Assembly (NCBI GenBank): GCA_017558115.1
Contig: JAFYWG010000001.1
Span: 1 to 52,312 of the forward strand
DNA from: Alistipes sp.
GTDB taxonomy: Bacteria > Bacteroidota > Bacteroidia > Bacteroidales > Rikenellaceae
DNA: 52,312 nt
Direction of reading: 5' to 3'
Numbering within the stretch: the stretch's first letter is position 1; each line of letters begins with the position of its first letter. The notes under the pieces were generated by a model. The model had not been told where the DNA came from. It worked only from the letters and a program-made list of their open reading frames with translations, and did not search any database. Of the stretch, positions 27,692 through 37,593 are shown piece after piece. The position numbers and the translations under genes were made by a program.

Positions 27692-28942
27692 ATGAGGAGA
27701 AACAAGGGGGTAAGAGTAACCGAGACAAATAGTAAAACTACAGTTGCCAAGAGAGTTGGTCGCATTGCACTAAAGTCGCTTGTGGTGATAATACTTGTCG
27801 CCATAAGTATCTTCGTAGCCACAAGTTTTAGTCCTATCTACGATTTCGACCCACCACGCCCATTCTGTGGTCCTGACATCTACAACCCATATCGTAGCCT
27901 CGATACCGCCAACTGCTGGAAGCGTGCCAACCTTCATACCCACACACGTGTAGAGGGCGTGCTCAACGAGTGCGACTTTAGTGCCGATAGCGTATATCAC
28001 ATCTACCGCTCGTATGGCTACGATATCGTTGGCTTCACCAACCACAACGAACTCACGAAGCACCCCATAGACAAGAGCCTTGAGATGAACATCTACGAAC
28101 ATGGCTACAATGCGCTCAACTTCCATGTAATGACATATGGTGCAGAGAGCGTATGGCACTATGATGCCCTACTGCCATTGTTCACATCGCAGAAGCAGTT
28201 TATGCTCAACAAGCTCAGCGAAGATGCCGACTTCGTGCAGATAAATCACCCGCATCGCTACCGTCTGTTCGACTACGACGCCCTGGAGAAACTTGGCGGC
28301 TACCGCCTTATGGAGCTCACCTCAGGAGAGGATGTGCTCGAGAACAAACACTGGGACATAGCCCTATCAGCCGGCAGATATAGTCACGGCATCCTAAATG
28401 ACGATATGCACTATCCCGATCAGTCGGATAAGATTGCCATTCGTTGTAGTTTCCTCTGCACGCCCGATGCAACGTACGACAGCGTGCGCAAAACACTTCT
28501 CGAGGGTTGCTTCTACTCTATGCGCGTTCCCGACTTTGGCAATGGCGACTTTGAAGAGAAGCATGCTCGTAATAGAGAGCTCCCAACAGTAAAGGATATT
28601 GGCTTACGCGATAGCACCATATATGTTGAGCTCTCAGCACCCGCCGATAGCATCAAATTTGTTGGTAGCAACCACCGTACCTTGCACACAGCACACTCTA
28701 CGCTAAGTGCCGAATATACGATGCTACCAGATGACCCATATGCCCGCATCATGGCCTTCTACAGCGATGGTGTGGTCATCTATAGCAACGCCTTTGCACG
28801 CTACGACAGCACAGTAGAGGAGTCGCCCTATCGTGGCGCAATGTGCAGCATAAATACCCCACTATCAATATTGTTTAACATTGCCGTAGCACTATGCTTG
28901 GGCTTAGTCTTGGCACTAATATACTTTATATTACGACGATGA
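27692..28942 (+). CDS. Membrane-anchored PHP-domain phosphoesterase
   Basis: A 416-residue protein with a basic N-terminus, one membrane segment (about residues 27-46), a PHP metallohydrolase domain and a second membrane segment near the end (about 391-413, tail RR). Candidate metal ligands are His82 and His84 (NLHTHTRVEG), His118 (FTNHNE), His186/His188 (QINHPHR), Glu209, Asp237/Asp238 and His240. The positive-inside rule places both ends in the cytoplasm and the PHP domain in the periplasm, which is unusual for this family. It overlaps the start of the phosphoethanolamine transferase gene by 4 nt (ATGA). The substrate is unknown; an envelope phosphoester is the natural guess. Confidence 0.78.
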   Translation: MRRNKGVRVTETNSKTTVAKRVGRIALKSLVVIILVAISIFVATSFSPIYDFDPPRPFCGPDIYNPYRSLDTANCWKRANLHTHTRVEGVLNECDFSADSVYHIYRSYGYDIVGFTNHNELTKHPIDKSLEMNIYEHGYNALNFHVMTYGAESVWHYDALLPLFTSQKQFMLNKLSEDADFVQINHPHRYRLFDYDALEKLGGYRLMELTSGEDVLENKHWDIALSAGRYSHGILNDDMHYPDQSDKIAIRCSFLCTPDATYDSVRKTLLEGCFYSMRVPDFGNGDFEEKHARNRELPTVKDIGLRDSTIYVELSAPADSIKFVGSNHRTLHTAHSTLSAEYTMLPDDPYARIMAFYSDGVVIYSNAFARYDSTVEESPYRGAMCSINTPLSILFNIAVALCLGLVLALIYFILRR

Positions 28943-30510
28943 AACAGAGAATTAAAGAGAGACTTCAGAAGTTGTACTTACAACTTAAAGAGCGTTTTGC
29001 AAAGCCCATTTCGCTACTAAAATTCAGTCTTATACTCAGCACCGCGACACTTCTACTATACCACTACCCACTCTTTAAGTATGTACTACAGAACATCGAG
29101 AGTGGATTCAATGGTGTGATGATCTTTCTCACACTCGTAGTGGTGATGTTTGCCATGAACTTCATGGTATACTACCTGCTACTCTACTTGGGTCGCATCG
29201 TAGGACGTGTGTTGATTGCACTACTCTTTGTGGGTAATGGCATCACGCTATACTTTATCAATACCTACAACGTGCTTATCGATCGCGGTATGATGGGAAA
29301 CGTCTTCAACACTCGCTTCTCAGAGGCTTCGGGCTACTTCTCGTTTAGCGCTGTTATGTACTTCTTGGTATTAGGCCTCCTTCCCGCAGCATATGTCATA
29401 CTACGCAAGGTTAAGTGGGGAAGTTTCAAGCGCTTCTTGGCAAGTACATCCATAAGTCTCGTTGCGATGATACTTATCGCCGTGGCAAACATGAGTAACT
29501 TCCCATGGATAGACCGCAATGCAACGTGCATCGGCAGCCTCATTATGCCATGGTCATACACTATCAACACGGCACGTCACTTCTACCACCAGTATCTTCT
29601 CAACCGCAAAGAGATTAGACTACCCGATGCGACAATCATGAACGAGGATCGCGAGGTGGTGGTATTGGTAATTGGTGAGTCGGCACGCCGCGACCACTTC
29701 TCACTCTATGGCTACAGCCAGGAGACAAACCCCTTGCTTAAGCAGGACAGCGTAACACATCTTATTGCCGATGCCTCGGCAACATACACAACCGAGGGTG
29801 TAAAGGCCATCCTCGACCATAAGCCCACGGATGAGCTCTACGAGATTCTCCCTAACTACCTATACCGCAATGGTGTGGACGTAGTTTGGCGAAGCACAAA
29901 CTGGGGTGAGCCTCCCTTGCATATCGAGCACGCCTACACCCACGCAGCACTCAAGGAGCGCTACCCCGAGGCAAATGGCGACTACGACGGCATCTTGCTC
30001 GAGGGTCTAAAGGAGGAGATTGAGGCATGTAAGGGTCCTAAGGTGCTTATCGTATTGCACACATCGACCAGCCATGGTCCAGAGTACTACGCTAAGTATC
30101 CTGCAGAGTTTAAGAAGTTTACACCCGTATGTACTACCGTGGAGATGTCGAAGGCTAAGCGCAGCGAGCTTATGAATGCCTACGACAACACCATCCTCTA
30201 TACCGACTACTTGCTACACTCCGTAATCGAGGTATTGCGCGAACTTGAGGGTGGCCGTAGCGCTATGATCTACGTTTCGGACCACGGCGAGTCACTTGGC
30301 GAAGGCAACCGCTATATGCACGGCATGCCTATATCTATGGCACCCAAAGAGCAGTATCAGATTCCATTCATTGTATGGTGTTCAGATAGCGAGCAGAAGA
30401 TTAAGCCACTTGAGAAGGTTGGTCACTACCACGTCTTCCACAGCGTGCTCAACTTCCTCCATGTAGACACACCTATCTACAACGAGTCACGCAACATCTT
30501 CGAGGAGTAG
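28939..30510 (+). CDS. Phosphoethanolamine transferase (EptA/sulfatase-like family)
   Basis: A 523-residue inner-membrane enzyme. About five membrane segments occupy residues 25-200, followed by a periplasmic alkaline-phosphatase-fold domain. Metal and catalytic motifs are VLVIGESARRDHFSLYGY (Glu247), the putative nucleophile threonine in SATYTTEGVK (Thr284 or Thr285), and VSDHGESLGEGNRYMHGMP. Such enzymes move phosphoethanolamine from phosphatidylethanolamine to lipid A or other glycolipids, affecting resistance to cationic peptides. The ATG at 28939 overlaps the PHP gene stop and is chosen over an in-frame upstream start. mnmA follows 6 nt later. Confidence 0.9.
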   Translation: MKQRIKERLQKLYLQLKERFAKPISLLKFSLILSTATLLLYHYPLFKYVLQNIESGFNGVMIFLTLVVVMFAMNFMVYYLLLYLGRIVGRVLIALLFVGNGITLYFINTYNVLIDRGMMGNVFNTRFSEASGYFSFSAVMYFLVLGLLPAAYVILRKVKWGSFKRFLASTSISLVAMILIAVANMSNFPWIDRNATCIGSLIMPWSYTINTARHFYHQYLLNRKEIRLPDATIMNEDREVVVLVIGESARRDHFSLYGYSQETNPLLKQDSVTHLIADASATYTTEGVKAILDHKPTDELYEILPNYLYRNGVDVVWRSTNWGEPPLHIEHAYTHAALKERYPEANGDYDGILLEGLKEEIEACKGPKVLIVLHTSTSHGPEYYAKYPAEFKKFTPVCTTVEMSKAKRSELMNAYDNTILYTDYLLHSVIEVLRELEGGRSAMIYVSDHGESLGEGNRYMHGMPISMAPKEQYQIPFIVWCSDSEQKIKPLEKVGHYHVFHSVLNFLHVDTPIYNESRNIFEE

Positions 30511-30516
30511 GCATAG

Positions 30517-31527
30517 ATGAGAGGTAGCGTACTGCTTGGCTTTAGCGGCGGCATAGATAGCTGCACCTCAGCGCGACGCCTTATGGATGAGGGCTATCGT
30601 GTTGTGGCACTCACCATAGATACCATGGGCGATAAGGCTATGGTCGATAGGGCACGTGCAAAGGCCTTAGAAATTGGTGTAGAGTGGGTTATGTACGATG
30701 CACGCGAGGCGTTTAAACGTGAGATTATCGACTACTTCTGCTCGGAGTATGCTAAGGGGCATACCCCCGCACCATGCACACGCTGCAACCCCAACATTAA
30801 GTGGCGCACGCTACTTAGCGAGGCCAACCGCCTCGGCATAGAGCATATTGCTACGGGACACTACTTCAATATCGAGAGCCGCAACGGGAGGTACTACGTG
30901 ACCAAGGGCGTGGACGAGAGCAAAGACCAGTCCTACTACCTTTGGGGATTGAGCCAAGAGGTGCTATCTCGCGCCATAACACCCATGGGTAACGCCATCA
31001 AGAGCGATGTGAAGCAGGCATTCGAGGATAAGAGCGAGAGCATGGGCATATGCTTCCTTAGTGGCAAGCCCTATGCCGACTTTCTGCTTAGCCAGGGCAT
31101 CACCATGCCCGAGGGCGACATAGTCACCAAGCAGGGCGATGTGTGTGGCCGACACAATGGCATTGCTCGCTACACCATAGGTCAGCGCCGTGGCGTGGGC
31201 ATACCTGAGGGCATGCGCGTTATCGGCATCGATGCCAAGGTAAACAGCATTATTGTGGGTGCTAACGAGTTACTCTTCCACCACCATCTCCACATTACAG
31301 ACTGCAACATTGTAGAAGAGGATGAGCTACTTAGCGCCACAGACATAACAATCAAGATTCGAGGCATAGGCCGCAATCCCCAACTACCCGTAAGGGTGGA
31401 GAGGGCGGCTCATGGGTACATCGTAACGACCCAGGATCCAGCATGGGCACCAGCAAAAGGTCAACCTTTGGTCTTTTATCGCAATAATTGTGTCATAGGC
31501 GGAGGAATAGTTGTCGATTTCAACTAA
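30517..31527 (+). CDS. mnmA: tRNA-specific 2-thiouridylase
   Basis: A 336-residue MnmA/TrmU enzyme that thiolates U34 of tRNA-Lys, Glu and Gln. The PP-loop SGGIDS is at residues 10-15. The catalytic cysteine pair is Cys90 in PCTRCN (with Cys87) and Cys179 in SMGICFLSG. YTIGQRRGVGIPEG marks the central domain and a beta-barrel C-terminus follows. It is slightly shorter than E. coli MnmA but complete. It is co-directional with the phosphoethanolamine transferase gene (6-nt gap), probably one transcript. Confidence 0.9.
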   Translation: MRGSVLLGFSGGIDSCTSARRLMDEGYRVVALTIDTMGDKAMVDRARAKALEIGVEWVMYDAREAFKREIIDYFCSEYAKGHTPAPCTRCNPNIKWRTLLSEANRLGIEHIATGHYFNIESRNGRYYVTKGVDESKDQSYYLWGLSQEVLSRAITPMGNAIKSDVKQAFEDKSESMGICFLSGKPYADFLLSQGITMPEGDIVTKQGDVCGRHNGIARYTIGQRRGVGIPEGMRVIGIDAKVNSIIVGANELLFHHHLHITDCNIVEEDELLSATDITIKIRGIGRNPQLPVRVERAAHGYIVTTQDPAWAPAKGQPLVFYRNNCVIGGGIVVDFN

Positions 31528-31541
31528 ATATTGTACATTTG
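31511..31541 (+). promoter_or_regulatory. Promoter of the YqaA-like/aroE pair
   Basis: TTG (31511-31513), a 20-nt spacer and TACATTTG (31534-31541) match the consensus exactly. It overlaps the end of mnmA and leaves a leader of about 20 nt. Confidence 0.65.
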
Positions 31542-31567
31542 CCCGAAACATTTAGGATAAAGAATAT

Positions 31568-32299
31568 ATGTTAAGACGACTATACGATTGGGTGCTTTCA
31601 TGGAGCGAGCGTCGCGGAGGATGGATAGCACTCTTCTTCATTGCGCTATTCGAGGCGAGCTGGTTTCCTCTACCTCCCGACATTCTGCTTATCGCACTAT
31701 GTGTGGGCGCACCCAAAAAGTCATTTCGCTTTGCCACAATCTGTCTCCTCGGCTCTGTGCTCGGTGCAGCATTGGGCTATGGCATAGGCTCATACCTATG
31801 GCTAACTCCCGAGGGTGAATTTACGAGCATGGCGGAGTTCTTCTTCAACTCACACATCTTCACCGAAGCGAGCTACGCCAACGTATGCGACCTCTACGAC
31901 AAGTGGAACTTCTGGATTGTGTATACCGCAGGCTTCACACCACTACCCTTCAAGCTCTGCACCATCACGGCGGGTGCTTGCGAGATTAACTTCCCTATGT
32001 TTATGATAGGCAGCGTGGTGGGTCGAGGCATGCGCTTCTTCCTTATCGGAGGACTTATCTGGAAGTATGGCGCTCCCATCAAGGCGCTTATCGACAAGTA
32101 CTTCAATACGCTTGCGACAATATTCACCGTGCTGCTTATTGGCGTAACTGCACTCGTACTCACGCTCTTGGATGACGACAAGACAAAGAGCGACACCGTC
32201 GAGGCTACAACTAACGAGGAGATTGTCGTGCGCGACACTACTAACATTGAAACAGAGAGACAAATTACGATTGAACCATGCGACACTTTGGACTTATAG
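31568..32299 (+). CDS. YqaA/DedA-type membrane protein (VTT domain)
   Basis: A 243-residue inner-membrane protein with about five hydrophobic segments and the VTT/SNARE-associated pattern. FEASWFPLPPDILLIAL, GSVLGAALGYGIGSYLW and YTAGFTPLPFKLCTITAGAC are the helical re-entrant motifs of YqaA proteins. Members of the DedA superfamily are involved in lipid scrambling or undecaprenyl-phosphate recycling; whether YqaA does this is not known to me. The hydrophilic tail (about 200-243) is rich in Thr, Asp and Glu. Its last 22 nt overlap the start of aroE. Confidence 0.85.
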   Translation: MLRRLYDWVLSWSERRGGWIALFFIALFEASWFPLPPDILLIALCVGAPKKSFRFATICLLGSVLGAALGYGIGSYLWLTPEGEFTSMAEFFFNSHIFTEASYANVCDLYDKWNFWIVYTAGFTPLPFKLCTITAGACEINFPMFMIGSVVGRGMRFFLIGGLIWKYGAPIKALIDKYFNTLATIFTVLLIGVTALVLTLLDDDKTKSDTVEATTNEEIVVRDTTNIETERQITIEPCDTLDL

Positions 32300-33039
32300 G
32301 CAAGAGCCTCGGACACTCATTTTCAGCGAAATTCTTCAACGGCAAGTTCAAGGCCGAGCAGATTGATGCCGACTATCAACTCTTCGAAATTGAGGATGTC
32401 GCAGCCATAGATAGGCTCATCAAGGAGCACAACCTCGAGGGCTTCAACGTGACTATACCCTACAAAGAGGCTATAATCCCACACCTCGATGGACTTACTA
32501 AAGAGGCACATGATATAGGTGCAGTTAACTGCGTAGTAATCAAGAATGGTCAAAAAATCGGCCACAATACTGACTTGACTGGCATTGAGGCATCGTTGCA
32601 CTGGTTGGACATCGACTCAATGCCTAAGGCCTTGATACTTGGCACGGGGGGCGCATCGAAGGCAGTGCAGTACGCCTTGAAGCGTCGCGGCATAGAGTTT
32701 ATGGTGGTATCGCGCACCGAGGATCGTGGCGATATTACCTACAACAACCTTACCCCAGAAATCATCGCCGAGCACAAGCTCATAATAAACACAACCCCAG
32801 TGGGCATGTTCCCCGATGTGGAGAACGCACCCACTATTGACTACTCTGCAATTAGCGCAGAGCACCGCCTCTTCGACTTGGTATACAACCCTGCGAAGAC
32901 ACAGCTCCTGACACGTGGCGAGGAACGCGGAGCAAAGACAATGGGGGGAATGCTTATGCTTCAGACTCAGGCCATAGCTTCGTGGCACCTTTGGAACGAA
33001 AGGGTAACAGATGAGGGGTGCGAAGGACCTATAGCTTAA
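32278..33039 (+). CDS. aroE: Shikimate dehydrogenase
   Basis: A 253-residue NADPH-dependent enzyme of the shikimate pathway. The N-terminal shikimate site has GKSLGHSFSAKFF and NVTIPYKEAI with the catalytic Lys63. NTDLTGIEASL supplies the Asp, and LGTGGASKAVQYALKRRG is the dinucleotide-binding loop. It is a compact Bacteroidetes-type AroE. It begins inside the YqaA-like gene (22-nt overlap), so translation is probably coupled, and converges with the DUF2007 gene. Confidence 0.95.
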   Translation: MRHFGLIGKSLGHSFSAKFFNGKFKAEQIDADYQLFEIEDVAAIDRLIKEHNLEGFNVTIPYKEAIIPHLDGLTKEAHDIGAVNCVVIKNGQKIGHNTDLTGIEASLHWLDIDSMPKALILGTGGASKAVQYALKRRGIEFMVVSRTEDRGDITYNNLTPEIIAEHKLIINTTPVGMFPDVENAPTIDYSAISAEHRLFDLVYNPAKTQLLTRGEERGAKTMGGMLMLQTQAIASWHLWNERVTDEGCEGPIA

Positions 33040-33055
33040 GGGTTGGTCGCGGCTG

Positions 33056-33271
33056 CTATCGTCCTTCGATAACAGCAAGTGCATCGTCGACGTCTTCAGC
33101 CTTAACCATCAAACGCACGGCGAAAAGCGAGGTTGTGTAGATGGCAGCCATGTGCTCGCCATGCAACACGCAGAAGATTCCAGCACTATCCAAGATAGAT
33201 TTTGCAATCTCCGCCTGTGTGGTGTTATCAAAGGTTTTGAGCACCACGAGAGTTTCGTTTGTCGCATTCAT
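33056..33271 (-). CDS. DUF2007 domain protein
   Basis: A 71-residue protein of the DUF2007 type (also called putative signal transducing protein). Features are LVVLKTFDNTTQAEIAKSILDSAGIFCVLHGE, then FAVRLMVKAEDVDDALAVIEG, a ferredoxin-like beta-alpha-beta layout. It is cytoplasmic with no known activity. A near-consensus -7 box (TATCTTTA, 33298-33305 minus strand) lies upstream. It is divergent from dnaE and convergent with aroE. Confidence 0.8.
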   Translation of the reverse strand: MNATNETLVVLKTFDNTTQAEIAKSILDSAGIFCVLHGEHMAAIYTTSLFAVRLMVKAEDVDDALAVIEGR

Positions 33272-33363
33272 AACTCACGGAGTTTAAAGTTGGTTCGTAA
33301 AGATAACACTTTTTTTCTTAATAATCGACACAACCGAGCGAAATATATACGATTTTTTTTCGC

Positions 33364-33371
33364 TATATTTG
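33364..33371 (+). promoter_or_regulatory. -7 box of the dnaE promoter
   Basis: TATATTTG lies 27 nt before the dnaE start. No clear TTG stands at the -33 position. Confidence 0.4.
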
Positions 33372-33398
33372 TACACGATTTTTAATTAATGTTTAACC

Positions 33399-36300
33399 AT
33401 GCGTCAGTTCGTACATCTTCACGTACATAGCCAGTACTCACTACTCGATGGCCAGGCAAGCATCTCGAAGCTTGTCGACAAGGCCATTGCTGATGGCATG
33501 CCTGGCATAGCACTTACGGACCATGGTAACATGTTTGGCGCTAAGGACTTCTTCAACTACGTAAAGAAGAAGAATGGCGCACGCAAAGATAAGATTAAGA
33601 GCCTGCAGGGGCTCATCGAACGCCTCGAGAATGGCACAGCATCGGAGGCAGAGATGGGCGAGGATGCTGGCGCAGCACTTGCTAAGGCTCGTGTTGAGCT
33701 CGACGCACAGCCCAAGGCCGACTTCAAGGGTATTATCGGCTGTGAGGTATACGTGGCGCGCAGACGTCTACACGACCGCGAAAAGTCGATGGGCGACTAC
33801 AGCGGCTACCATCTTATCCTTCTTGCAAAAAACATAAAAGGTTACAAGAACCTTATCAAGATAGTATCGAAGGGTTACACCGAGGGCTTCTATGGACGTC
33901 CTCGCACCGATCGTGTGGAGTTGGAGAAGTACCACGAGGGACTTGTATGCTGCTCGGCATGTATCGGTGGTGAGATTCCACGACTTATCCGCGAGGAAAA
34001 GTACGACCAAGCAGAGGAGGCTGCCCTTTGGTATAAAAACCTCTTTGGTGAGGACTACTACCTCGAGTTGCAGATGCACAAGGCAACCGTGGAGCATGCC
34101 AACCACGACACCTGGAAGATACAGGAGGTGGTGAACGAGCACCTTATTAAGATGTCGAACAAGCTCGGCATCAAGCTCGTGTGTACCAACGACGTACACT
34201 TCGTGGATGAGGAGCATGCCGAGGCTCACGATCGCCTAATATGCCTTGGCACATCCAAGGACTTCAACGACCCGAAGCGTATGCTCTATTCCAAACAGGA
34301 GTGGCTGAAGACTACCGCAGAGATGAACGCTCTGTTCGACTACGTACCCGAGGCGTTGGACAACACCGTAGAGGTGTGCAACAAGGTGGAGAACTACTCT
34401 ATCGACCACTCTCCTATCATGCCCACCTTCGCCATCCCCGAGGATTTCGGCACCGAGGAGGGTTATCGCCAGAAGTATAGCGAGGAGGACCTTTTCAATG
34501 AGTTCACACGCGACGAGAATGGCAACGTGGTGATGGAGGAGGGCGAGGCACGCAAGAAGATTGAGAAGCTGGGTGGCTACGACAAGCTATATCGTATAAA
34601 GCTCGAGGCCGACTACCTTGCGAAGCTCGCCATGGATGGTGCACACAAGCGCTACGGCGAGGAGCTCGACGAGGAGACCACAACACGCCTACGTTTCGAG
34701 TTGCACATCATGAAGACCATGGGTTTCCCTGGTTACTTCCTCATCGTGCAGGACTTCATACGCGCAGCACGCGAGGAGCTCGACGTGTCGGTGGGTCCTG
34801 GACGTGGTTCAGCGGCGGGTTCGGCCGTGGCATACTGCCTGGGTATCACGCAAATAGACCCCATCAAGTACGACCTACTGTTCGAGCGTTTCTTGAACCC
34901 CGATCGTATCTCGTTGCCCGATATCGACATTGACTTCGACGATGATGGCCGTGGCCGTGTACTCAACTGGGTGACGCAGAAGTATGGCAAGGAGAAGGTG
35001 GCGCACATCATCACCTATGGCACCATGGCTACAAAGATGGCGCTCAAGGATGTTGCACGTGTGCAGAAGCTACCTCTTGCGCAGGCTAACCAGTTGTGTA
35101 AGTGGATTCCCGACCGCATCAACGACCCTAACGACAAGGATAAGCAGCTCAAGGTGAACCTTAAGAATGCCATCATGGCAGTTCCTGAGCTTAAGGCTGC
35201 TGAGGAGTCTACCGACCCCATCATGCGCGATACAATAAAGTATGCAAAGATGTTGGAAGGTAACGTGCGTGGTACGGGTGTGCATGCCTGCGGCACTATC
35301 ATCTGTCGTGACGACATCACGGACTGGGTGCCCGTAAGTACGGCTGACGACAAGGAGACGGGCGAGAAGATGCTCGTGACGCAATATGAGGGTGCAGTGA
35401 TTGAGGATACGGGTCTCATCAAGATGGACTTCCTTGGTCTTAAGACGCTCTCTATTATCAAGGATGCTGTGGAGACCGTGGAGCAGACCCACGGCGTGAA
35501 GATTGATATCGACAACATCCCCATCGACGACAAGAAGACATACGACCTATACTGCAAAGGTGGCACCATTGGCACATTCCAGTTCGAGTCGCCAGGTATG
35601 CAGAAGTACCTACGTGAGTTGCAGCCTTCGACGTTCGAGGACCTTATTGCGATGAATGCACTCTATCGTCCCGGACCTATGGACTACATCCCCGACTTCA
35701 TCGACCGTAAACATGGCCGCAAGCCTATCGTCTACGATATCCCCATCATGGAGCGATATCTTAAGGACACATACGGCATCACCGTATACCAGGAGCAGGT
35801 GATGTTGCTCTCGCGATTGCTGGGCAACTTCACGCGAGGCGAGTCCGACACCCTACGTAAGGCGATGGGTAAGAAGATTAAGTCGAAGCTGGATGAGCTC
35901 AAGCCCAAGTTTATCGCAGGTGGCAAGAGCAACGGCCACGACGAGAAGGTATTGGAGAAGATTTGGGCAGACTGGGAGAAGTTCGCGTCGTACGCCTTCA
36001 ACAAGTCGCACGCTACGTGCTACTCGTGGGTGGCATACCAGACGGCATACGTCAAGGCGCACTACCCCTCCGAGTATATGGCTACGGTGCTCAGCCGCAA
36101 CCTTAACGACATCAAGCAGGTTACAGCCTACATGAACGAGTGCAAGAGCATGGGTATCGCCGTGCTTGGTCCCGATGTTAACGAGTCGAAGGTCAAGTTC
36201 TCAACAAATAAGAGTGGCGACATACGCTTCGGTCTCGCCGCCATTAAGGGCGTTGGCGAGGCGGCCTCGGAGGCTATCGTCAGGGAGCGCATGGAGAATG

Positions 36301-37238
36301 GTCCATACAAGTCTATCTACGACTTTATGGAGAGGGTAAACTACTCTGTGGTGAACAAGAAGTGTTTGGAGAGTATCGCCTATGCCGGTGGCTTCGACTC
36401 GCTCATCGACTTCAACCGCTCACGCTTCTTTGCCGAGGACCAGGCGAAGGTTATGTTCCTCGATATGCTCGTGCGCTATGGCCAGCGTGTGCAGCAGGAG
36501 AGGCAGAATGCCCAGCAGAGCCTCTTTGGCATGGCTACAGAGGGTGGCTTCGACCTTCAGAAGCCGCGTGTGCCTGTTGCTGAGGACTGGAATAACATCG
36601 TGGTGCTCAACAAGGAGAAGGATGTCATAGGCCTCTACCTCTCGGGACACCCCCTCGACCGCTTCGACTTCATCATCAAGCAGATGTGTAAGGCCGAGTT
36701 GGGCGACTTGGAGGACCTTACGCTATTAGATGGTAAGGAGATTGCAGTGGCAGGAGTGGTGGTGTCGATAACGCCGCTGAGCACTAAGGATGGCCGCAAG
36801 TATGCACGCTTTGTTCTCGAGGACTACAACTCGCAGCACGAGTTCACACTCTTTAGCAAGGAGTACACCCAGTGGGGCATGCTCATCGAGCTCAACAACT
36901 TCCTTATGATACGCGGACGTGTGCAGACACGCCCATATAGGGAGCCTGCGGAGTTGGAATATAAGATAACCTCTATTCAGCACCTCGCCGATATCGCCGA
37001 TAGCATCAAGGCTATACGCCTGGAGTTGGAGGTGCATGACGTATGCACCACGCTCACGGATATGTTACTCGAGGCCATAAACCGCAATAGCGGCAAGGCG
37101 ACGCTGCAGATGACCGTCACCGACGCTCAGACCGACGTCAAGGTGCGCCTGGTATCTAAGGAGTACCGCGTGGCACCCACAACGGACTTTATGGAGTTTT
37201 TGAATACTAACGAAATCAACTATTCTATTATAACATAA
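33399..37238 (+). CDS. dnaE: DNA polymerase III alpha subunit
   Basis: A 1279-residue replicative polymerase catalytic subunit. The N-terminal PHP domain begins FVHLHVHSQYSLLDG. The palm has GPGRGSAAGSAVAYCLGIT and the catalytic PDIDIDFDDDGRGR (near residue 507). YRPGPMDYIPDFIDRKHG and the finger segment with YQEQVMLLSRLLGNFTRGESDTLRKAMGKK follow. Helix-hairpin-helix (IRFGLAAIKGVGEAASEAI) and OB domains (about 1100-1210) come near the end. Length is normal for Bacteroidetes DnaE and no intein is present. trxA follows after 17 nt. Confidence 0.97.
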   Translation: MRQFVHLHVHSQYSLLDGQASISKLVDKAIADGMPGIALTDHGNMFGAKDFFNYVKKKNGARKDKIKSLQGLIERLENGTASEAEMGEDAGAALAKARVELDAQPKADFKGIIGCEVYVARRRLHDREKSMGDYSGYHLILLAKNIKGYKNLIKIVSKGYTEGFYGRPRTDRVELEKYHEGLVCCSACIGGEIPRLIREEKYDQAEEAALWYKNLFGEDYYLELQMHKATVEHANHDTWKIQEVVNEHLIKMSNKLGIKLVCTNDVHFVDEEHAEAHDRLICLGTSKDFNDPKRMLYSKQEWLKTTAEMNALFDYVPEALDNTVEVCNKVENYSIDHSPIMPTFAIPEDFGTEEGYRQKYSEEDLFNEFTRDENGNVVMEEGEARKKIEKLGGYDKLYRIKLEADYLAKLAMDGAHKRYGEELDEETTTRLRFELHIMKTMGFPGYFLIVQDFIRAAREELDVSVGPGRGSAAGSAVAYCLGITQIDPIKYDLLFERFLNPDRISLPDIDIDFDDDGRGRVLNWVTQKYGKEKVAHIITYGTMATKMALKDVARVQKLPLAQANQLCKWIPDRINDPNDKDKQLKVNLKNAIMAVPELKAAEESTDPIMRDTIKYAKMLEGNVRGTGVHACGTIICRDDITDWVPVSTADDKETGEKMLVTQYEGAVIEDTGLIKMDFLGLKTLSIIKDAVETVEQTHGVKIDIDNIPIDDKKTYDLYCKGGTIGTFQFESPGMQKYLRELQPSTFEDLIAMNALYRPGPMDYIPDFIDRKHGRKPIVYDIPIMERYLKDTYGITVYQEQVMLLSRLLGNFTRGESDTLRKAMGKKIKSKLDELKPKFIAGGKSNGHDEKVLEKIWADWEKFASYAFNKSHATCYSWVAYQTAYVKAHYPSEYMATVLSRNLNDIKQVTAYMNECKSMGIAVLGPDVNESKVKFSTNKSGDIRFGLAAIKGVGEAASEAIVRERMENGPYKSIYDFMERVNYSVVNKKCLESIAYAGGFDSLIDFNRSRFFAEDQAKVMFLDMLVRYGQRVQQERQNAQQSLFGMATEGGFDLQKPRVPVAEDWNNIVVLNKEKDVIGLYLSGHPLDRFDFIIKQMCKAELGDLEDLTLLDGKEIAVAGVVVSITPLSTKDGRKYARFVLEDYNSQHEFTLFSKEYTQWGMLIELNNFLMIRGRVQTRPYREPAELEYKITSIQHLADIADSIKAIRLELEVHDVCTTLTDMLLEAINRNSGKATLQMTVTDAQTDVKVRLVSKEYRVAPTTDFMEFLNTNEINYSIIT

Positions 37239-37255
37239 CTTAAAATTTTACAGCT

Positions 37256-37573
37256 ATGGCAATTAAACTTAACAACGCAAACTTCGACGAGGTAATGGGC
37301 ATGGGTTTGCCCGTAGTAATTGACTTCTGGGCTACATGGTGTGGTCCCTGCCGTATGGTAGCACCTATCATCGACGAGTTGTCTGAGGAGTATGAGGGCA
37401 AGGTTGCAATCTGCAAGTGCGACGTTGGTGACGACGGCGACGAGATCGCAGCTCAGTACCGCGTACGTAACGTTCCTACCATCCTCTTCTTCAAGGGTGG
37501 CCAGCAGGTAGACAAGCACGTAGGCACAGCTACTAAGGATGAGCTCAAGGCTAAGATCGACGCTTTGCTCTAA
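37256..37573 (+). CDS. trxA: Thioredoxin
   Basis: A 105-residue thioredoxin with the active-site WCGPCR (Cys29, Cys32), FWATW before it and the cis-proline segment RNVPTILFFKGG. It has no signal peptide, so it is a cytoplasmic disulfide reductant. It lies 17 nt after dnaE and is closed by a strong rho-independent terminator. The gene pair may share a transcript. Confidence 0.97.
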   Translation: MAIKLNNANFDEVMGMGLPVVIDFWATWCGPCRMVAPIIDELSEEYEGKVAICKCDVGDDGDEIAAQYRVRNVPTILFFKGGQQVDKHVGTATKDELKAKIDALL

Positions 37574-37593
37574 TCTTCGTCATTTTTGACAAC

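Noticed and set aside
33399..37238. Intein or fusion within dnaE
   Set aside because: The gene is long, but all segments fit the normal DnaE domain order and no intein splice motifs are seen.
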